Shown: positions 43,865-54,652 of the stretch, piece by piece
Numbering within the stretch: position 1 is the first letter of the stretch
Layout of the letters: each line of letters starts with the position of its first letter
Assembly: GCA_012934845.2 (NCBI GenBank)
Contig: WNNJ02000823.1
Span: 186,001-250,000, forward strand
DNA: 64,000 nt
Direction of reading: 5' to 3'
From: Pomphorhynchus laevis
Lineage: Eukaryota > Acanthocephala > Palaeacanthocephala > Echinorhynchida > Pomphorhynchidae
Program-made: the position numbers and the translations under genes
The notes under the pieces: model-generated
What the model was told of the DNA's origin: nothing
Seen by the model: only the letters and a program-made list of their open reading frames with translations
Database searches by the model: none

Positions 43865-45924
43865 TGTACCGAGTAAATTCAAGCAGAGAAGAATAGGCTT
43901 TATTCTAATACATCTAGAATAACAAGTCAAAAGGTAAGTATCATTACATTCTCCTCACGACATAATCATTTAAGTACGCAGGACTTCTTCGATTTCTTTG
44001 AGGTCGTAGTTCCCCATTTTCAGAACGATTGAAATATCTCGTAGGGTAGTTGCTCTGGCACGTATTATCAGTATTTAAGAGAAATGATTCATCCTGTCTG
44101 GATAGTTCGTTTTCCTCGTTGTGATTGACCGTCTCATCGATATACTTCGTTGCATCCAAGTTTTCAGGGTTGACAGTGATTTCATCAGAACGCTTATCTG
44201 AACGTGAATGAGAATTGCTATTTACTGTTGAATGTTCATTTATTGATGCCTGATCACACATTTTATCGCCATTGTATAAATTCAAAGTTTCAAGGTCAAA
44301 GGGAATGTCTCCATCGGACGAGTTGATATTGAGGTTTTCGTCGACTCTGGGATACGGGGATAAATGTCGAGTTGATATATATATCTCCCTCCCGTTTTGT
44401 AACTTCACGAGAGCAAAATTGGGATTGGCGTACACAATTTCAGCTTTTTTCACAGGACTCTCGTATTTGTTCGTTTTATTAAAGCGTCTTATTAAGACTG
44501 GGCCAGGGTTTGATAACCAAGACGGAAGATCATGACCATTTATAGAGCGTCGGCTGAATGTAAAGAGTCGTTCATGTGGTGTGTGGCTCGTGGCAGTACA
44601 CAGAAGTGATCGAATAGCGTTGAGACATTGTGGTAATACACTTTGCCACTCATCTGTTTTCTTTCCGAGGTCATGTAAACGCAATGATATTACCTTCCAT
44701 AGTACACCATTAAGGCGCTCGACTTGACCATTGCCAGCAGGGTTGTATGAACTTGAATGAGTAATCGCCACCCCGTGATGAGAGAGGAATGACTGGATTT
44801 CCTTAGAGGTAAAAGCCGTACCTTGATCAGAATGGATTGAAGCAGGTGAACCGAAAATTGAAAAGATCTGGGTTAAACAGTCTATGACAGTGTGTAGTCA
44901 TATCAGAACATGGAAAGGCAAAGGGGAATCTGCTATACTCGTCAATGACGGTTAACAAATAACTTTTATTGTTCTTTGTAGGAATTGAGCCCTTAAAATC
45001 CATAGACAAGCGTTCAAATGGCATACTTGATTTTATGAGTTTAGCCTCAGGTGGACGAAAAAATCTTGGTTTCAATATAGCGCAGCTTTTGCACTCGCTT
45101 GAAATATTCCTAACATCCGAGAGGGAAAATGGGAGGTTCCGTTTTTGCACGAAATGCCAAAGGCGAGTAATTCCCGGGTGGCATAATTGACTATGGACTT
45201 TACGAAGATGCTGAAGATCATGATTAGTGAATGAGACAGAGTTGCAGAACGCGTCGCGAGAAAGAGCGTCAGCGGCATGATTGAGCTTCCCAGCTCGGTA
45301 CTGGATATCAAATTTAAATTGGGACAACTCCAAACGCCATCTTAATATCTTGTCGTTCTTTATTTTGTTGTTGTGAGCACTGAACATGTATGAAACAGAA
45401 CGCTGATCCGTAATAATCTTGAATGGTTGGATGTACAAATAGTGTCTCCAGTATCTTAACGCTTCAACAATAGCCAGCGCTTTCTTTTCAATGGCGGTGA
45501 ATCGTTTCGCGTTTTTGTCGAGGGATCTTGAAAAGAAGGCGACAGGCTTACTATTTTGAGACAAACAAGCTCCAATCGATCGCTCACTTGCGTCTGTCTC
45601 TATCGTGAATGGCAATTCAAAGTCGATGGTTGACAAAGTGGCTTCAGCTATACGTTCCTTCAAAGTATGGAAAGCTTTCAGTGCAGAATGAGATAATGGG
45701 AAAGACTGAGAATCAATTAGAGGACGAATCAACTTCGAGAAATCTTTAATCCAGGAACTGTAGTAGGCGAACAAACCAGCAATACGCTTTAAGGATGCTG
45801 CGTTAATACGTGCCAGTTGCTCTGGCACGTATTATCAGTATTTAAGAGAAATGATTCATCCTGTCTGGATAGTTCGTTTTCCTCGTTGTGATTGACCGTC
45901 TCATCGATATACTTCGTTTATACT
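43865..45924 (-). mobile_element. Ty3/Gypsy-type LTR retroelement remnant (fossil)
   Basis: Minus-strand remnant of a pol gene: RNase H region, integrase zinc-binding and core domains, and integrase C-terminal tail to about 43944. No LTRs, gag, protease or complete RT are seen. It is partial and broken (at least two breaks) but still recognisable, so of moderate age and younger than the LINE it sits in. A 104-bp segment is present near both ends (44048-44151 and 45815-45918), and a 3-bp TAC flanks the insert. Confidence 0.8.
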
Positions 45925-45927
45925 TAC

Positions 45928-47709
45928 ATAATTTATGATCGCGCGATATGAGTAAGTCGTTATAAACTTTAAGACATGCAATTTCGGTAGAGTAATTAGA
46001 ACGAAAAGCGGCTTGGAAGGGAGGAAATAAGTTAGAGGAAAAGAGATATATATTAACTTGCTTAAGAACGAGACGCTCAAGGAGTTTAGAAAGAGTTGGG
46101 AGAAGTGAAATAGGACGGTACGAAGATGGTAGTGAAGAGTCGAGAGATTGCTTTTTTGATGAGAGGACGAACAGTGGCGCATTTCCAGATGGAAGGAAAT
46201 GTACGGCTACGGATGGACGAGTTGAACAATATGGTTAGGAAGGGTAATATAGAGGAGCAGATATTTTTAAGCAAGCGAGTGGGAATTGGGTCAGAAGGAG
46301 AGGTTTTATTAGGTAATGACATCAGAACCGAAGAAACTTCATCAGACGAAACGGGAAGAAGGTGGAATATTTCTGGGAAGGAAGTATTTAAAGAGAAGAG
46401 TGGGTACAAGGGGGCTATGGGTAGTAGGGAAAGTAAATTAGATAGCTTAGTTTGTAGATAAGAAGAAAATTCATCAGGATTTATATTACAAGGGGTAGAT
46501 GATCGTGAAAGAATTGAGTTTAAGATTTTCCAATGAGATTTAGAGTTGGAAGATGACTCGAGTTGATTTCGCCAAAAGAGAGTACGTTTAGTACGTATAA
46601 GAATGAGATATGAACGGCGTTGAGAAAAGTAGGAATCACGAAGATTTGGAGGGAGTGGGTTGGGAGAACGTTTAAGAAAGCGTTTATACATACGAAAAGA
46701 GTGACGGATTCGACGCTTTGAAAGACTACATTTAGAATCGAACCAGGGAGCATGGCGCAAGCGCTGGGAACGTCGAAGTCGACTAGGTAGAAGGTTATTG
46801 AGGATCGACGTAAGTTCAGAATCAAACAGAATGCAGAGATCATCGGGAGAGAGATAGTTAAGAGGAAGTGAAAAGAGTGAAGAATTGAGTAAGGCTGTGC
46901 AGAGGATAGGGATATCGAGAAGCTTCCAGGGTCGACTTGGTGTAGATAATGGTAAAGGCGGAGAAGGAGGATGGTGACGAGTAAGAGTAAGAGTGACAAG
47001 GAAATGATCGGACAAGCCTGGATCAGTAATTGACAAGGAGGTATAGTCATTGAAGCAGTTAGGAACAGCAATGATGTCGAGATCACCGCCTAGAATATGT
47101 GGTGGGCTTGTTGAAAGTAATTTATAGTTTTATATCAGAAAAAATATTAGTTAAAGTGATAGAGTTAGAGTCAGACGGGCGATCAAGATGAATGTTAAAG
47201 TCACCTAGAACAAAAGAAGGAGTATAAGACAATGAACAGTGAGACATTAGATCTGCAAGGTCGTTAAAGAAGATACGTGATGGGGCAACTGAACCTGGAC
47301 GGTATACAATCACAAGTTCCAGAGGGAAAGGAGTTGATAATCTGCATATGAGTAATTCGAACGAGGTGTAAGGGATGTTAACGTTAAATTTACGTAAAGA
47401 CAATGGGTGACGAGCAATGGCAACAATACCGCCATGGTTAGAAGCAGTAGATGTATGAGATGTAATTTGACGAGCTGATTCAACTAGAGAACAACCAGAG
47501 CGATAGAGACGACGAATAGCAAGGTCGTCGGAGTCAGAGTGCCAGGATTCGGTAATGCAGAGAATATCGATAGATAATTGATCGAAGATATCGAGAAGCA
47601 TATCAGCTTTATGAAGAATGTAGCGAGTGTTGAATAGACTAAGACGAAAAGTATGTTTAGGAGCGAGATTGACTAGCGAAGAAGACAAGGGGGAGAGATG
47701 GGACGCCAT
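45928..47709 (-). pseudogene. LINE family A ORF2: endonuclease and first part of RT
   Basis: Starts MASHLSPLSSSLVNLAPKHT. Apurinic-type endonuclease marks: SLFNTRYILHKADM, CITESWHSDSDDL, SNHGGIVAIARH, VIVYRPGSVAPSRIF, VLGDFNIHLDRP and, after a frame change, DPGLSDHFLVTLTLTR. Then the RT N-terminal region: SVLMSLPNKTSPSDPIPTRL and SFPSIWKCATVRPLIKK. At least two frame breaks. The RT continues beyond the Gypsy remnant. Confidence 0.8.
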
Positions 47710-49051
47710 CGAATTTTTGGCCTTGTGTGTACAACGTGAAAATTTCCGTTGATTTGACGTATAGATAAGGATGACTCGCCATTTGTTTCACGTCGATGTT
47801 TCTTAATGCGAGCTAAATTGAGCTGGGCAATATCAGAAGGGGAGCGGTCAGGAAAGATACGGCAAGTAGATGAAGGGATAAGAAGTTTAAAACGTTGGAA
47901 AAGTACCAAGGATGCATGTGAACTTTTTCGAAAAACGATTTTTAGGAGTGGAGGACTGAGATGATTGGATTTAGTGGATTTGTTTAAACGGATCAAAGAT
48001 ACAGGAGCGATATTATTGAAGAGGGATGGATTATTATCAGGAAGAATGGTTGCTAGGATAGACCTGAAAGCAGATACATCATCATCGAGGCGACATTGAG
48101 GAGAAACAGATTCGGAAACCTTTAAATTAGATATGATAATGCATCGATCGCGCGAAGGAAAACGATTACGTAGTGGTGGACGGACAGACCTGGTAGTAGA
48201 GGCAGAAGAGCAGATAAACGTGGGAATGACAGGGGTGCTAAGTGAAGATTTAAGATAGTTTGGAGCATGTGTGACAGGATTGGAGTGTTGAATCGGTTGA
48301 TCGGAGATGTTACTGGAGATGATTTTGACGGAAGTATGTAAATTATTGAAAGGTGATACGGTGTGAGCATGTGTGACAGAAGTGGATTGTTGAATAGGTT
48401 GAACGGAGATGTTACTGGAGATAATTTTGACAGAAGGATGTAAATTATTGACAAGTGATACGGTAGAGGTAGAGTAAGGAGTACGTGAAGAGAAGAAAGA
48501 AGTATGAGATGTATTTAGATGTGGGGATGAATAGGAAAAATGAGGTACGAGATGAAGGCCTTTACTGTTTGCATTGTTAGGAAGATGAAGATTAAGGGAA
48601 GTTTTATCCGTAGTTAAAGGATGAGTGTGTGTGAGAGAGAAGTTTCAAGAACGGGTTTCATAGATGACGAAGGAGTTAGTAAGCAAACGGTTGACGACGA
48701 TAGATTGGAAGATATGTTGTCGTTTGTTGATGTTCCATGTATAACAGCGCTCTGAGTCGACTGAGAGATATCATCAAGTTTATTTATTGAGCACAAATCT
48801 GTTTTGTTAGCGTTCAGAATGTCTCTACCGTTTGAGTGGTCATTCTTCATTAGCTTACCTACGAGGGCAGCACAACAGAAGCCGCAGAGGAAATTCCGAT
48901 TTGAAACGTTGTCCTCGTCAGTGTCAGGAATGGCAACGTGAGTCTAAACATTGCAGTTCTTGTTGTCGCATCCAATTTGCTTTTCGATGTAAGCTTCCTT
49001 GACGGACTTGAGTTGCTGGCCGACATTTTTAGTTAGCTTTCTCTTTGCCAT
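47673..49051 (-). pseudogene. LINE family A ORF1
   Basis: Begins MAKRKLTKNVGQQLKSVKEA with a Cys pattern GCDNKNC ... FLCGFCCA suggestive of a small zinc finger, interrupted by an in-frame TAG after about 35 codons. A Ser/Thr/Pro-rich stretch with two tandem repeats follows, then CIIISNLKVSES and SPSDIAQLNLARIKKHRRET, like the end of CR1/L2 ORF1 proteins (nucleic-acid chaperone role). The last part overlaps the ORF2 start by about 37 nt in another frame. Confidence 0.65.
48240..48480 (-). repeat. Tandem duplication in LINE family A ORF1
   Basis: Two copies of a block of about 120 bp containing GGAGATGTTACTGGAGAT and ATGTAAATTATTG, translated as the repeated KIISSN phrase with flanking VTSP/ISVQP. 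Confidence 0.65.
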
Positions 49052-49167
49052 AATAAAATGTTAATAAGTTAGTTATAATCAAGAATGTTTAAAATCCGTA
49101 AGTCTACAAGTCGTTAGTTGTAAGTAGTTCGCGTTAGTTGTAAGTAGTCGTTAGTTGTAAGTAGCGA

Positions 49168-49230
49168 GCGGATGTCGTCGATGGTTGTCGATGGTTGTCG
49201 ATGGTTGTCGATGGTTGTCGATGGTTGTCG
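49168..49230. repeat. 10-bp minisatellite in the LINE family A 5' region
   Basis: GATGGTTGTC repeats five times in a row, followed by a GTTAGTTGTCGAC variant. A GTCGTTAGTTGTAAGTA block is also repeated just before it (49105-49162). Confidence 0.8.
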
Positions 49231-49376
49231 TTAGTTGTCGACGAAGATTGTAGTTTGATTGTTTTACAATCTTGGTGGACACGATTTTCCGCGAGCGAAG
49301 CGAGCGGAACTGAATTTATAGTCTCCATAAGGGTCTAACAACAATTTTCGAAAAATATTTCCAGAACAGGTCCTTA

Positions 49377-49620
49377 ATCTGTGAAACGGATGTTATACTG
49401 CTAGCTTCTTTAATTCTAATAGACCATCCAAACATTACACCATGTTGAAACGTTAGTGCTCAGTGCCTGCGCCCTGATCCACTGAGTACTATCGTCGGCA
49501 CATGATAATTTTAGTAGTTAGGTCGTGTTGCAACTAGTTCGTGACGATATTCGTACAATAGTTTGCAGACACTTGTTTAGGATTAAGAAGAGAGCAGTAT
49601 AACATCCTTACGGTTCAGAT
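49377..49620. mobile_element. MITE-like element with about 40-bp terminal inverted repeats
   Basis: The left arm has GGATGTTATACTGCT and CTTCTTTAATTCTAA (49377-49420). The right arm reversed has GGATGTTATACTGCT and CTTCTTAATCCTAA (49578-49620). A 160-bp non-coding centre. It directly adjoins a PLE 3' end. Confidence 0.65.
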
Positions 49621-50115
49621 ACTTTGTATTAGAATAAGGTACACTAATCAAATCAACTAAATAATCAAATTTCATCAGAGGAAATAAGCCATTAGCATGC
49701 ATTTGGCACCACTGCTGTATTGCGTAGAGGAGTTAGGGGCCAAAACCTGATAACATAGGAGTTCATCCTAATGAAATATATTCCTTATTCAAATACATCG
49801 TATATTATTTATTAATCAATTCATAAAAATTAATTTTTATTTTAATTTTGAACTTTATATACATAAATTATATTAGATCGAAAATTGATAACAAAACAGT
49901 TCCTTCTGACGGCCTCTATTCCTTATTCAAATACATTGTATAATATTCATTAGTCAATTCATAACAATTGATTTTTACTTTAAATTTTAATTATAAATTT
50001 ATCATTATATAAATATTTATTGTATAAAATCTTATAATTATGTTTTATTTATAATTATTTATTTTTACTTTTATTTATTTGTAGTATAAAAAAGTAGACT
50101 CAGCCATCTGATCTG
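49621..50115 (+). mobile_element. PLE 3'-end fragment, plus strand, partly duplicated
   Basis: Begins TACTTTGTATTAGAATAAGG (end of PLE coding region), then a degenerate pseudoknot block (GTTAGGGGCC), the AT tract and AAAAGTAGACTCAGCCATCT. The middle section (GACGGCCTCTATTCC...) occurs twice, at about 49780 and 49905. Confidence 0.65.
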
Positions 50116-50159
50116 ATAATGTTATTTTTTAGTTAATTCATAAAAATATCAGAATTTTC

Positions 50160-51250
50160 AATGATTGAATTGTCCATTAACTGGGGGTAAGACGGAACTT
50201 GTAGGAAACACAGACGATATTCAATCCATCAACAATACTTGTCAGCAACCCTGTACAGTTGTGAGTGGTCGCAATTTTTCGCTACTCGGTTGTCCGATTG
50301 GCTCGCCTGATTTTGTCAAGTCGTTCATGCTCAAAAAGGTAGTGCCCAAACTCCTCTACGATATAGATCTCGTGACATCAATTCCTGATGCTCATGTAGC
50401 TTATTTGCTTTTGCGACACCGCGCGTCAGCCCCTAAAGTGGCATTTTACATGAGAAACGTTGACTTCCGTTTTATGGACGAGTTCTGCCATCGGTTCGAC
50501 GAGGCAGTTATGCGCGCACTTGGAATAATCACATCAGTTCAACTTTCAATCAAGGCAAAGTGTCAAGCTGAACTTCCTCTAAAAAGTGGGCAGCCCATTT
50601 TTAGTGGGCAGCGGGTTTGCGGTTACAAACCCGCTGCAGAAGGCCTACAACCGCCATGCAGCTCGTACCCAACTTTTCTCCGCTAATGAATACGCCTTCA
50701 ATGTCAAAGACAGGAAATACCGGGCTCAAATGATCGAAGCAGGGTACAACTTCACTTCCGCTGTGCTAGAGTGTTACGGAGGCTGGAATCCAGAGGGTGA
50801 GCAAGTTGTTAGGCGCGTAGCTCGAAATTTAGCTCTTCGTTCATGAATGTCGTACGATATTGCAGCAGCCCGCCTGTTTCAGCGTATTTCAATCGCGTTG
50901 ATGCGAGGAATGCAAAAGCCCTTCTATCGAGCATTGAAAACGATTATCATCCATATTTCGACCAAATAAAACCGAGCATTTGCCATCCTGAACCTCGCGA
51001 AGTTTGCATTCACAGTTCAACACCTAATTACGATTTTATTGACTCCACGATAATACATATACGTCCGAATGTTGATGGCCAAAAAGAATTACCCCATTTA
51101 GACGAAGAAGCAGTTGCTGAAGCCCGCGTATTAAATATTTTTGAAAGCGGGCCTACGGAGCCTTCATCCGCCAGCGTTTCCCGCATATCACTGAACCCGA
51201 CAAAGGGTTCCGACGAACTAATTGTAAGGGGAAGGTCCCCATAAAAATGG
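50160..51250 (+). mobile_element. Endonuclease-bearing LINE remnant, plus strand (RT end and C-terminus)
   Basis: 50165-50600: TELVGNTDDIQ, LLGCPIGSPDFVKSFMLKKV and VAYLLLRHRASAPKVAFYMR, matching the late RT region of the same LINE-like family as 51258-53064. After an internal deletion at about 50600 it resumes with NEYAFNVKDRKYRAQMIEAG and ECYGGWNPEGEQVVRRVARN, the domain after the nuclease. A stop at 50844-50846 precedes the still recognisable FQRISIALMRG. The zinc knuckle and nuclease are deleted. A further frame to 51244 is not assigned. Confidence 0.65.
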
Positions 51251-51257
51251 ATGTTTG

Positions 51258-53064
51258 TTTGGCGTTTGCGTAGGTCTGGAGTAATTCCTCGCACTTCCAG
51301 GGCTACATTCATACGGGCTGATGTGCGGCTGTGAATACCACGTCACGGATGGCATTATGCCGCAGGCCTCGATAACCCCCGTATTGGCAATTGAGTTAGT
51401 GTAGGCCTCCCTTATCCGCCATACCCATGCAGCGTCCGCATCGATAATCCTGTTCGTACAAGGGAATACCAAGCCCTATTCGCGCTAGGGTGCAGAACTG
51501 TGGTGGTGATAGTTCCGTTCCAGCACTAAATTTGGCACGCCGCTAAACCAAGCCCCAGCCTTTGGACATGACATTGCGTGTAGTCGGGCCCGGTCTATTT
51601 CACAAGACGACCGTAACAGCTGGGTTGAGTTGCTATGCATTTGTACGTGAAATCAAACCAAGGCAAGAGCTCTGGAACGTTTTCTCTGATCTCCACTCTT
51701 AAGTGTACTCTGGACACTGAGTTGAATGCTTTTGACAGGCCGATATTTACCCAAGTCCAATTGGTTTCGTTGGCGTGTTGCTCGTGGAGTCGTCTTACGT
51801 TGTGTACGATCCTTTCTACTGCGTTTGGGGTTGCTACCCCTGTTTGTGTTGGTTGTAGCAGGCTGGCGAAGCGTTTACCTAGTCAAGACAGATGCACTTC
51901 GAACAGAGACGGTGAAGAGATTCGCCGACGCCGATTGATCTTACACCCCTTCCTTTTTTAGCAGCGATATCAAGTTAGTACCAGCGATATAAGGCGCTAC
52001 TTCAGGGGGTGCGAGTTCTTCAAGTATATGGTCGGTCTTGGCCCCAGGCAGCCTGGTTCTGACGCTTATGGGAAAGAGTTGACCGCGGCAAGGACTGTTT
52101 CACGACTTATAACTATTGACCAAAGCGGATTGTTCGAGCGATGTTTTGTAATATTAGGGAATGAGAGTGGTTGATCTGTGCTGTACGTAGGAGGACGCAG
52201 TATTTGCAGGAGTGTCTGTGCTTGTGCAGATGGGGTTGATATTCCGAATGAAATCAGGCGCTGGGCTGCTTTCCCGTAATTTCCGTGCTTAACTAGGGTG
52301 ATACAAACAAGTTCCGACTTGCCGTTCGGTTTGCGATTTGCATTTTTGCGTGCCATTGCTCTCACCGATGGTAAATCCCGTAAGGCGATTGTCGCGTAGG
52401 CTCTTATTGATTCTCAGATGAACTTTTCGACTTTATGTCAAACTTTGCAAGTTGTTTGTATCGAGCAGCTGAAGCACGATTCGGCTAAGAGCAGCAATTT
52501 TGCCCATGAACCGATATATCCGATTTAAGGCGGGCGTTAAATGTTGTTACAGAAATGGGTGACTGCTGGAACCCGTGCTTTAAACTGGATATGCCATATG
52601 GCGATTCTTTGCGCTAGTGTAATTGAAAAACACGACAGATGTCTTGAATCTTCGACTCGAACGGGCAGAGTTGCTATCGGTGAATTCATCTTTTCGGTGC
52701 CTTTGTTGGATTTAGCCTCTGACACATGATAGAAACAACTCTGAAGGATTACTTTGCCGGAGCCTGCACATCTTGAACCTCCAAGCTTGTGGAAGCGGAA
52801 GCGTCCACTAGATGTCAAGGCAATGTTTCTCTGACAGAGGTGACAAGGACGCTTTCCTCTTTCCATTGGTGTAGTTAATTGCGATGTCTTTGAATGTATT
52901 CGTATATGATTTTGTATTGTAATTAGTTGTGCAATCAGTAAAGCATACGTAGTATCGACAATTTGTAATAATGTATTACTTGTTGATGTATGTTTTTTAA
53001 CTTGTAATTTACAAGTTATAAAAATAACTTGTGTGTTATTGAAATATATAATAACAATATACAT
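51258..53064 (-). mobile_element. Endonuclease-bearing LINE remnant, minus strand (zinc finger, RT start, zinc knuckle)
   Basis: Minus order: zinc finger RPCHLCQRNIALTSSGRFRF ... GGSRCAGSG (52537-53064), ARKNANRKPNGKSELV, LISFGISTPSAQAQTLLQIL, RT start with GVRSIGVGESLHRLCSKCI and LLQPTQTGVATPNAV, WTWVNIGLSKAFNSVSR (block 3 region, with GLSKAFNS where D(F)xNAF is usual), then after a deletion CGRCMGMADKGGLH and RHNAIRDVV (zinc knuckle and RH box). Stops interrupt it. It meets the plus-strand remnant near 51255. Confidence 0.65.
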
Positions 53065-53317
53065 GTGTGTATAATTTGTTAAAAATTTTTGTTCTCATTT
53101 ATTTATTATTTAATTATTAAATTAATTTAATTATTTAAATTTTATTAATTCAAATATTATATATTTTAGTGTTTGGCTTATTTTTGTATTATTTTAATTT
53201 TTTTAAATTCTCGATTCATATTGTTCTCTGCATTTGATAAAAGTGAAAGATTTTGAGTACCAAAGGGAAAATGCAAGCGACATATGCTAAATTGCAAGTA
53301 TCAAACAGAAATTGTTA
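53065..53317. other. AT-rich spacer
   Basis: Nothing recognised. Confidence 0.4.
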
Positions 53318-53391
53318 TGCCCCAGGTGAGGCTCGAACTCACGACTTCCAGATTATGAGACTGACGCTCTAACCAACTGAGCTACTAAGGC
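53318..53391 (-). tRNA. Elongator tRNA-Met (CAT)
   Basis: 74 nt on the minus strand. Acceptor GCCTTAG pairs with CTGGGGC through two G-U pairs. D-arm AGCTCAGTTGGTTAGAGC, anticodon loop CTCATAA, T-arm GTGAGTTCGAGCCTCAC. Box B GTTCGAGCC is good. No intron and no encoded CCA. Normal elongator features (TTCGA T-loop) distinguish it from the gene at 37620. Confidence 0.95.
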
Positions 53392-53429
53392 AACACTTAG
53401 CAAATCTATCTAGTAAAAATATTACAAAA

Positions 53430-53797
53430 GTATGCAAATTTTTTTTGACCTTTTTAATGTTATCTTTAAGATATGATTTAAAAGTAGTTTTAATGTTCAT
53501 ATCAAGATAAATACATCCATATTTGTTTTATTAATTTTATTTCACTATTTAATGTATTATATTTTATATTATATTGTATGCATGAATGATCATGCAAGTT
53601 AATTTTTCTTGTAAATTTAAATATGTCGTCTTTAAGATATGATTTAAAAGTAGTTTTAATTAATGTTAATTTAATATTCATATCTAGATATATACCTTCT
53701 GTATCATTATATTAGTTTTTATTAAGAAAAAGGCTATCTGAATAAATTTGTTCGATTATTGAATAAAAATTATTAGAGTTAAATACACATATATCAT
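53430..53797 (-). mobile_element. PLE fragment (RT end), minus strand, left of a LINE insertion
   Basis: Matches the minus PLE at 24890-25110 (TCTTTAAGATATGATTTAAA; TATCTAGATATATACCTTC), with part of the block present twice (53455-53545 and 53575-53700). It ends at ATATATCAT, where family C is inserted; the other side starts at 54653. Confidence 0.7.
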
Positions 53798-54652
53798 CAG
53801 TTTGGCATTTCTGCCTCCAACTGTCTTTTTTCTATCTACGAACGTTTCTTTAATCTCCATCTCATTCTAAACCCCGACAAGTCCAAAATAATGTGGATCC
53901 TCCCCCGTAAACCAAACATATCTCCTCCCACTGTATATTTTACCTCATCGATCATCCCCATAGTTACAATCTCACTCTCTTAGGCTTCCATTTCGATGAT
54001 CACTTTTCCCTTAAACCCTTCGTCCGCGACAAGGTACGCTCGTCGAACTTAATTCTCCGTGACATCCGCCGTATCCGCCCCTTTATCGACTTCCGTTCTT
54101 GTATGTCTCTTCTTTCATTGCTTCCTTTTCCTAAAATCGATTACTGCCTTAGCCTTTTCGCCAATTCTCCAAAATCCATCATCCTACTCCTACAACGAAT
54201 AATCAACACCGTCGTTCGAGTGCTCTTTCGTCTCCGTCGCTTCGACCACACATCCACATATTTTGCCCAACTCTCCTGGCCCACCATCCACATCCGCATC
54301 AAACTCCGCCTTCTTCTCGTTACCTTTCGTCTCATCGCTGTCGGCTCCCCATCGTTCATCAACCTTTTTTTCTTAGACGACAATCGCCCCACCTCGCTAT
54401 CGCATCGTTCCTGTCATACCCTTTTACTCCACGTTCCTAATTACTCCAACAACTACGGTCTCCGATCCTTCCTCGTCGCCGCCTCACTCGCCTGGAATCA
54501 ACTTCCTCTCGAAGTCCGTCGCGCCCCCTCCTTTATCACATTCAAACACCTCCTCCGTTCACACCTTCTCGACACATGATTCACAGTCTTGTTTTTTTGT
54601 GGTCATGTAAGCGCGCGCTGGCACGTATTTGTCACGTTTAAATAAATCCCTT
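53798..54652 (+). mobile_element. LINE family C 3' part, nested in a PLE
   Basis: Plus strand: FERLSNLH-like start, DKSKIMWILPRKPN, then an open C-terminal frame at 54103-54579 (PKIDYCLSLFANSPKS to LLRSHLLDT) and the UTR GCGCGCTGGCACGTATTT. Nearly the same as 32500-33365. 5'-truncated; ends AATAAATCC at 54650. Confidence 0.8.
54103..54579 (+). pseudogene. LINE family C C-terminal reading frame (second copy)
   Basis: 158 open codons with the CR1/L2-type last domain (HTSTYFAQLSWPTIHIRIKL; LRSFLVAASLAWNQLPLEVR). It lacks the RT catalytic core, so it cannot act alone. Confidence 0.75.

Larger units (their letters stand above)
42655..49330 (-). mobile_element. LINE family A, nearly full length, split by a Gypsy remnant
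   Basis: Minus strand, in order: 5' region with minisatellite (about 49330-49060), ORF1 (49051-47673, broken), ORF2 endonuclease (47709-47040), RT (47036-45925, then 43864-43560) and C-terminal domain to 42771, then a 3' UTR with GTACGCATCTGCCACATTAA. The Ty3/Gypsy piece occupies 43865-45924. Without it the LINE is about 4.6 kb. CR1/L2-type domain order. Some frame breaks; the YADD box is intact. Confidence 0.85.

Noticed and set aside
50843-51244. Independent 133-codon ORF overlapping the LINE stop as ATGA
   Set aside because: The LINE frame itself continues past the stop with FQRISIALMRG, so the overlap looks like decay of one gene and not a termination-reinitiation pair.
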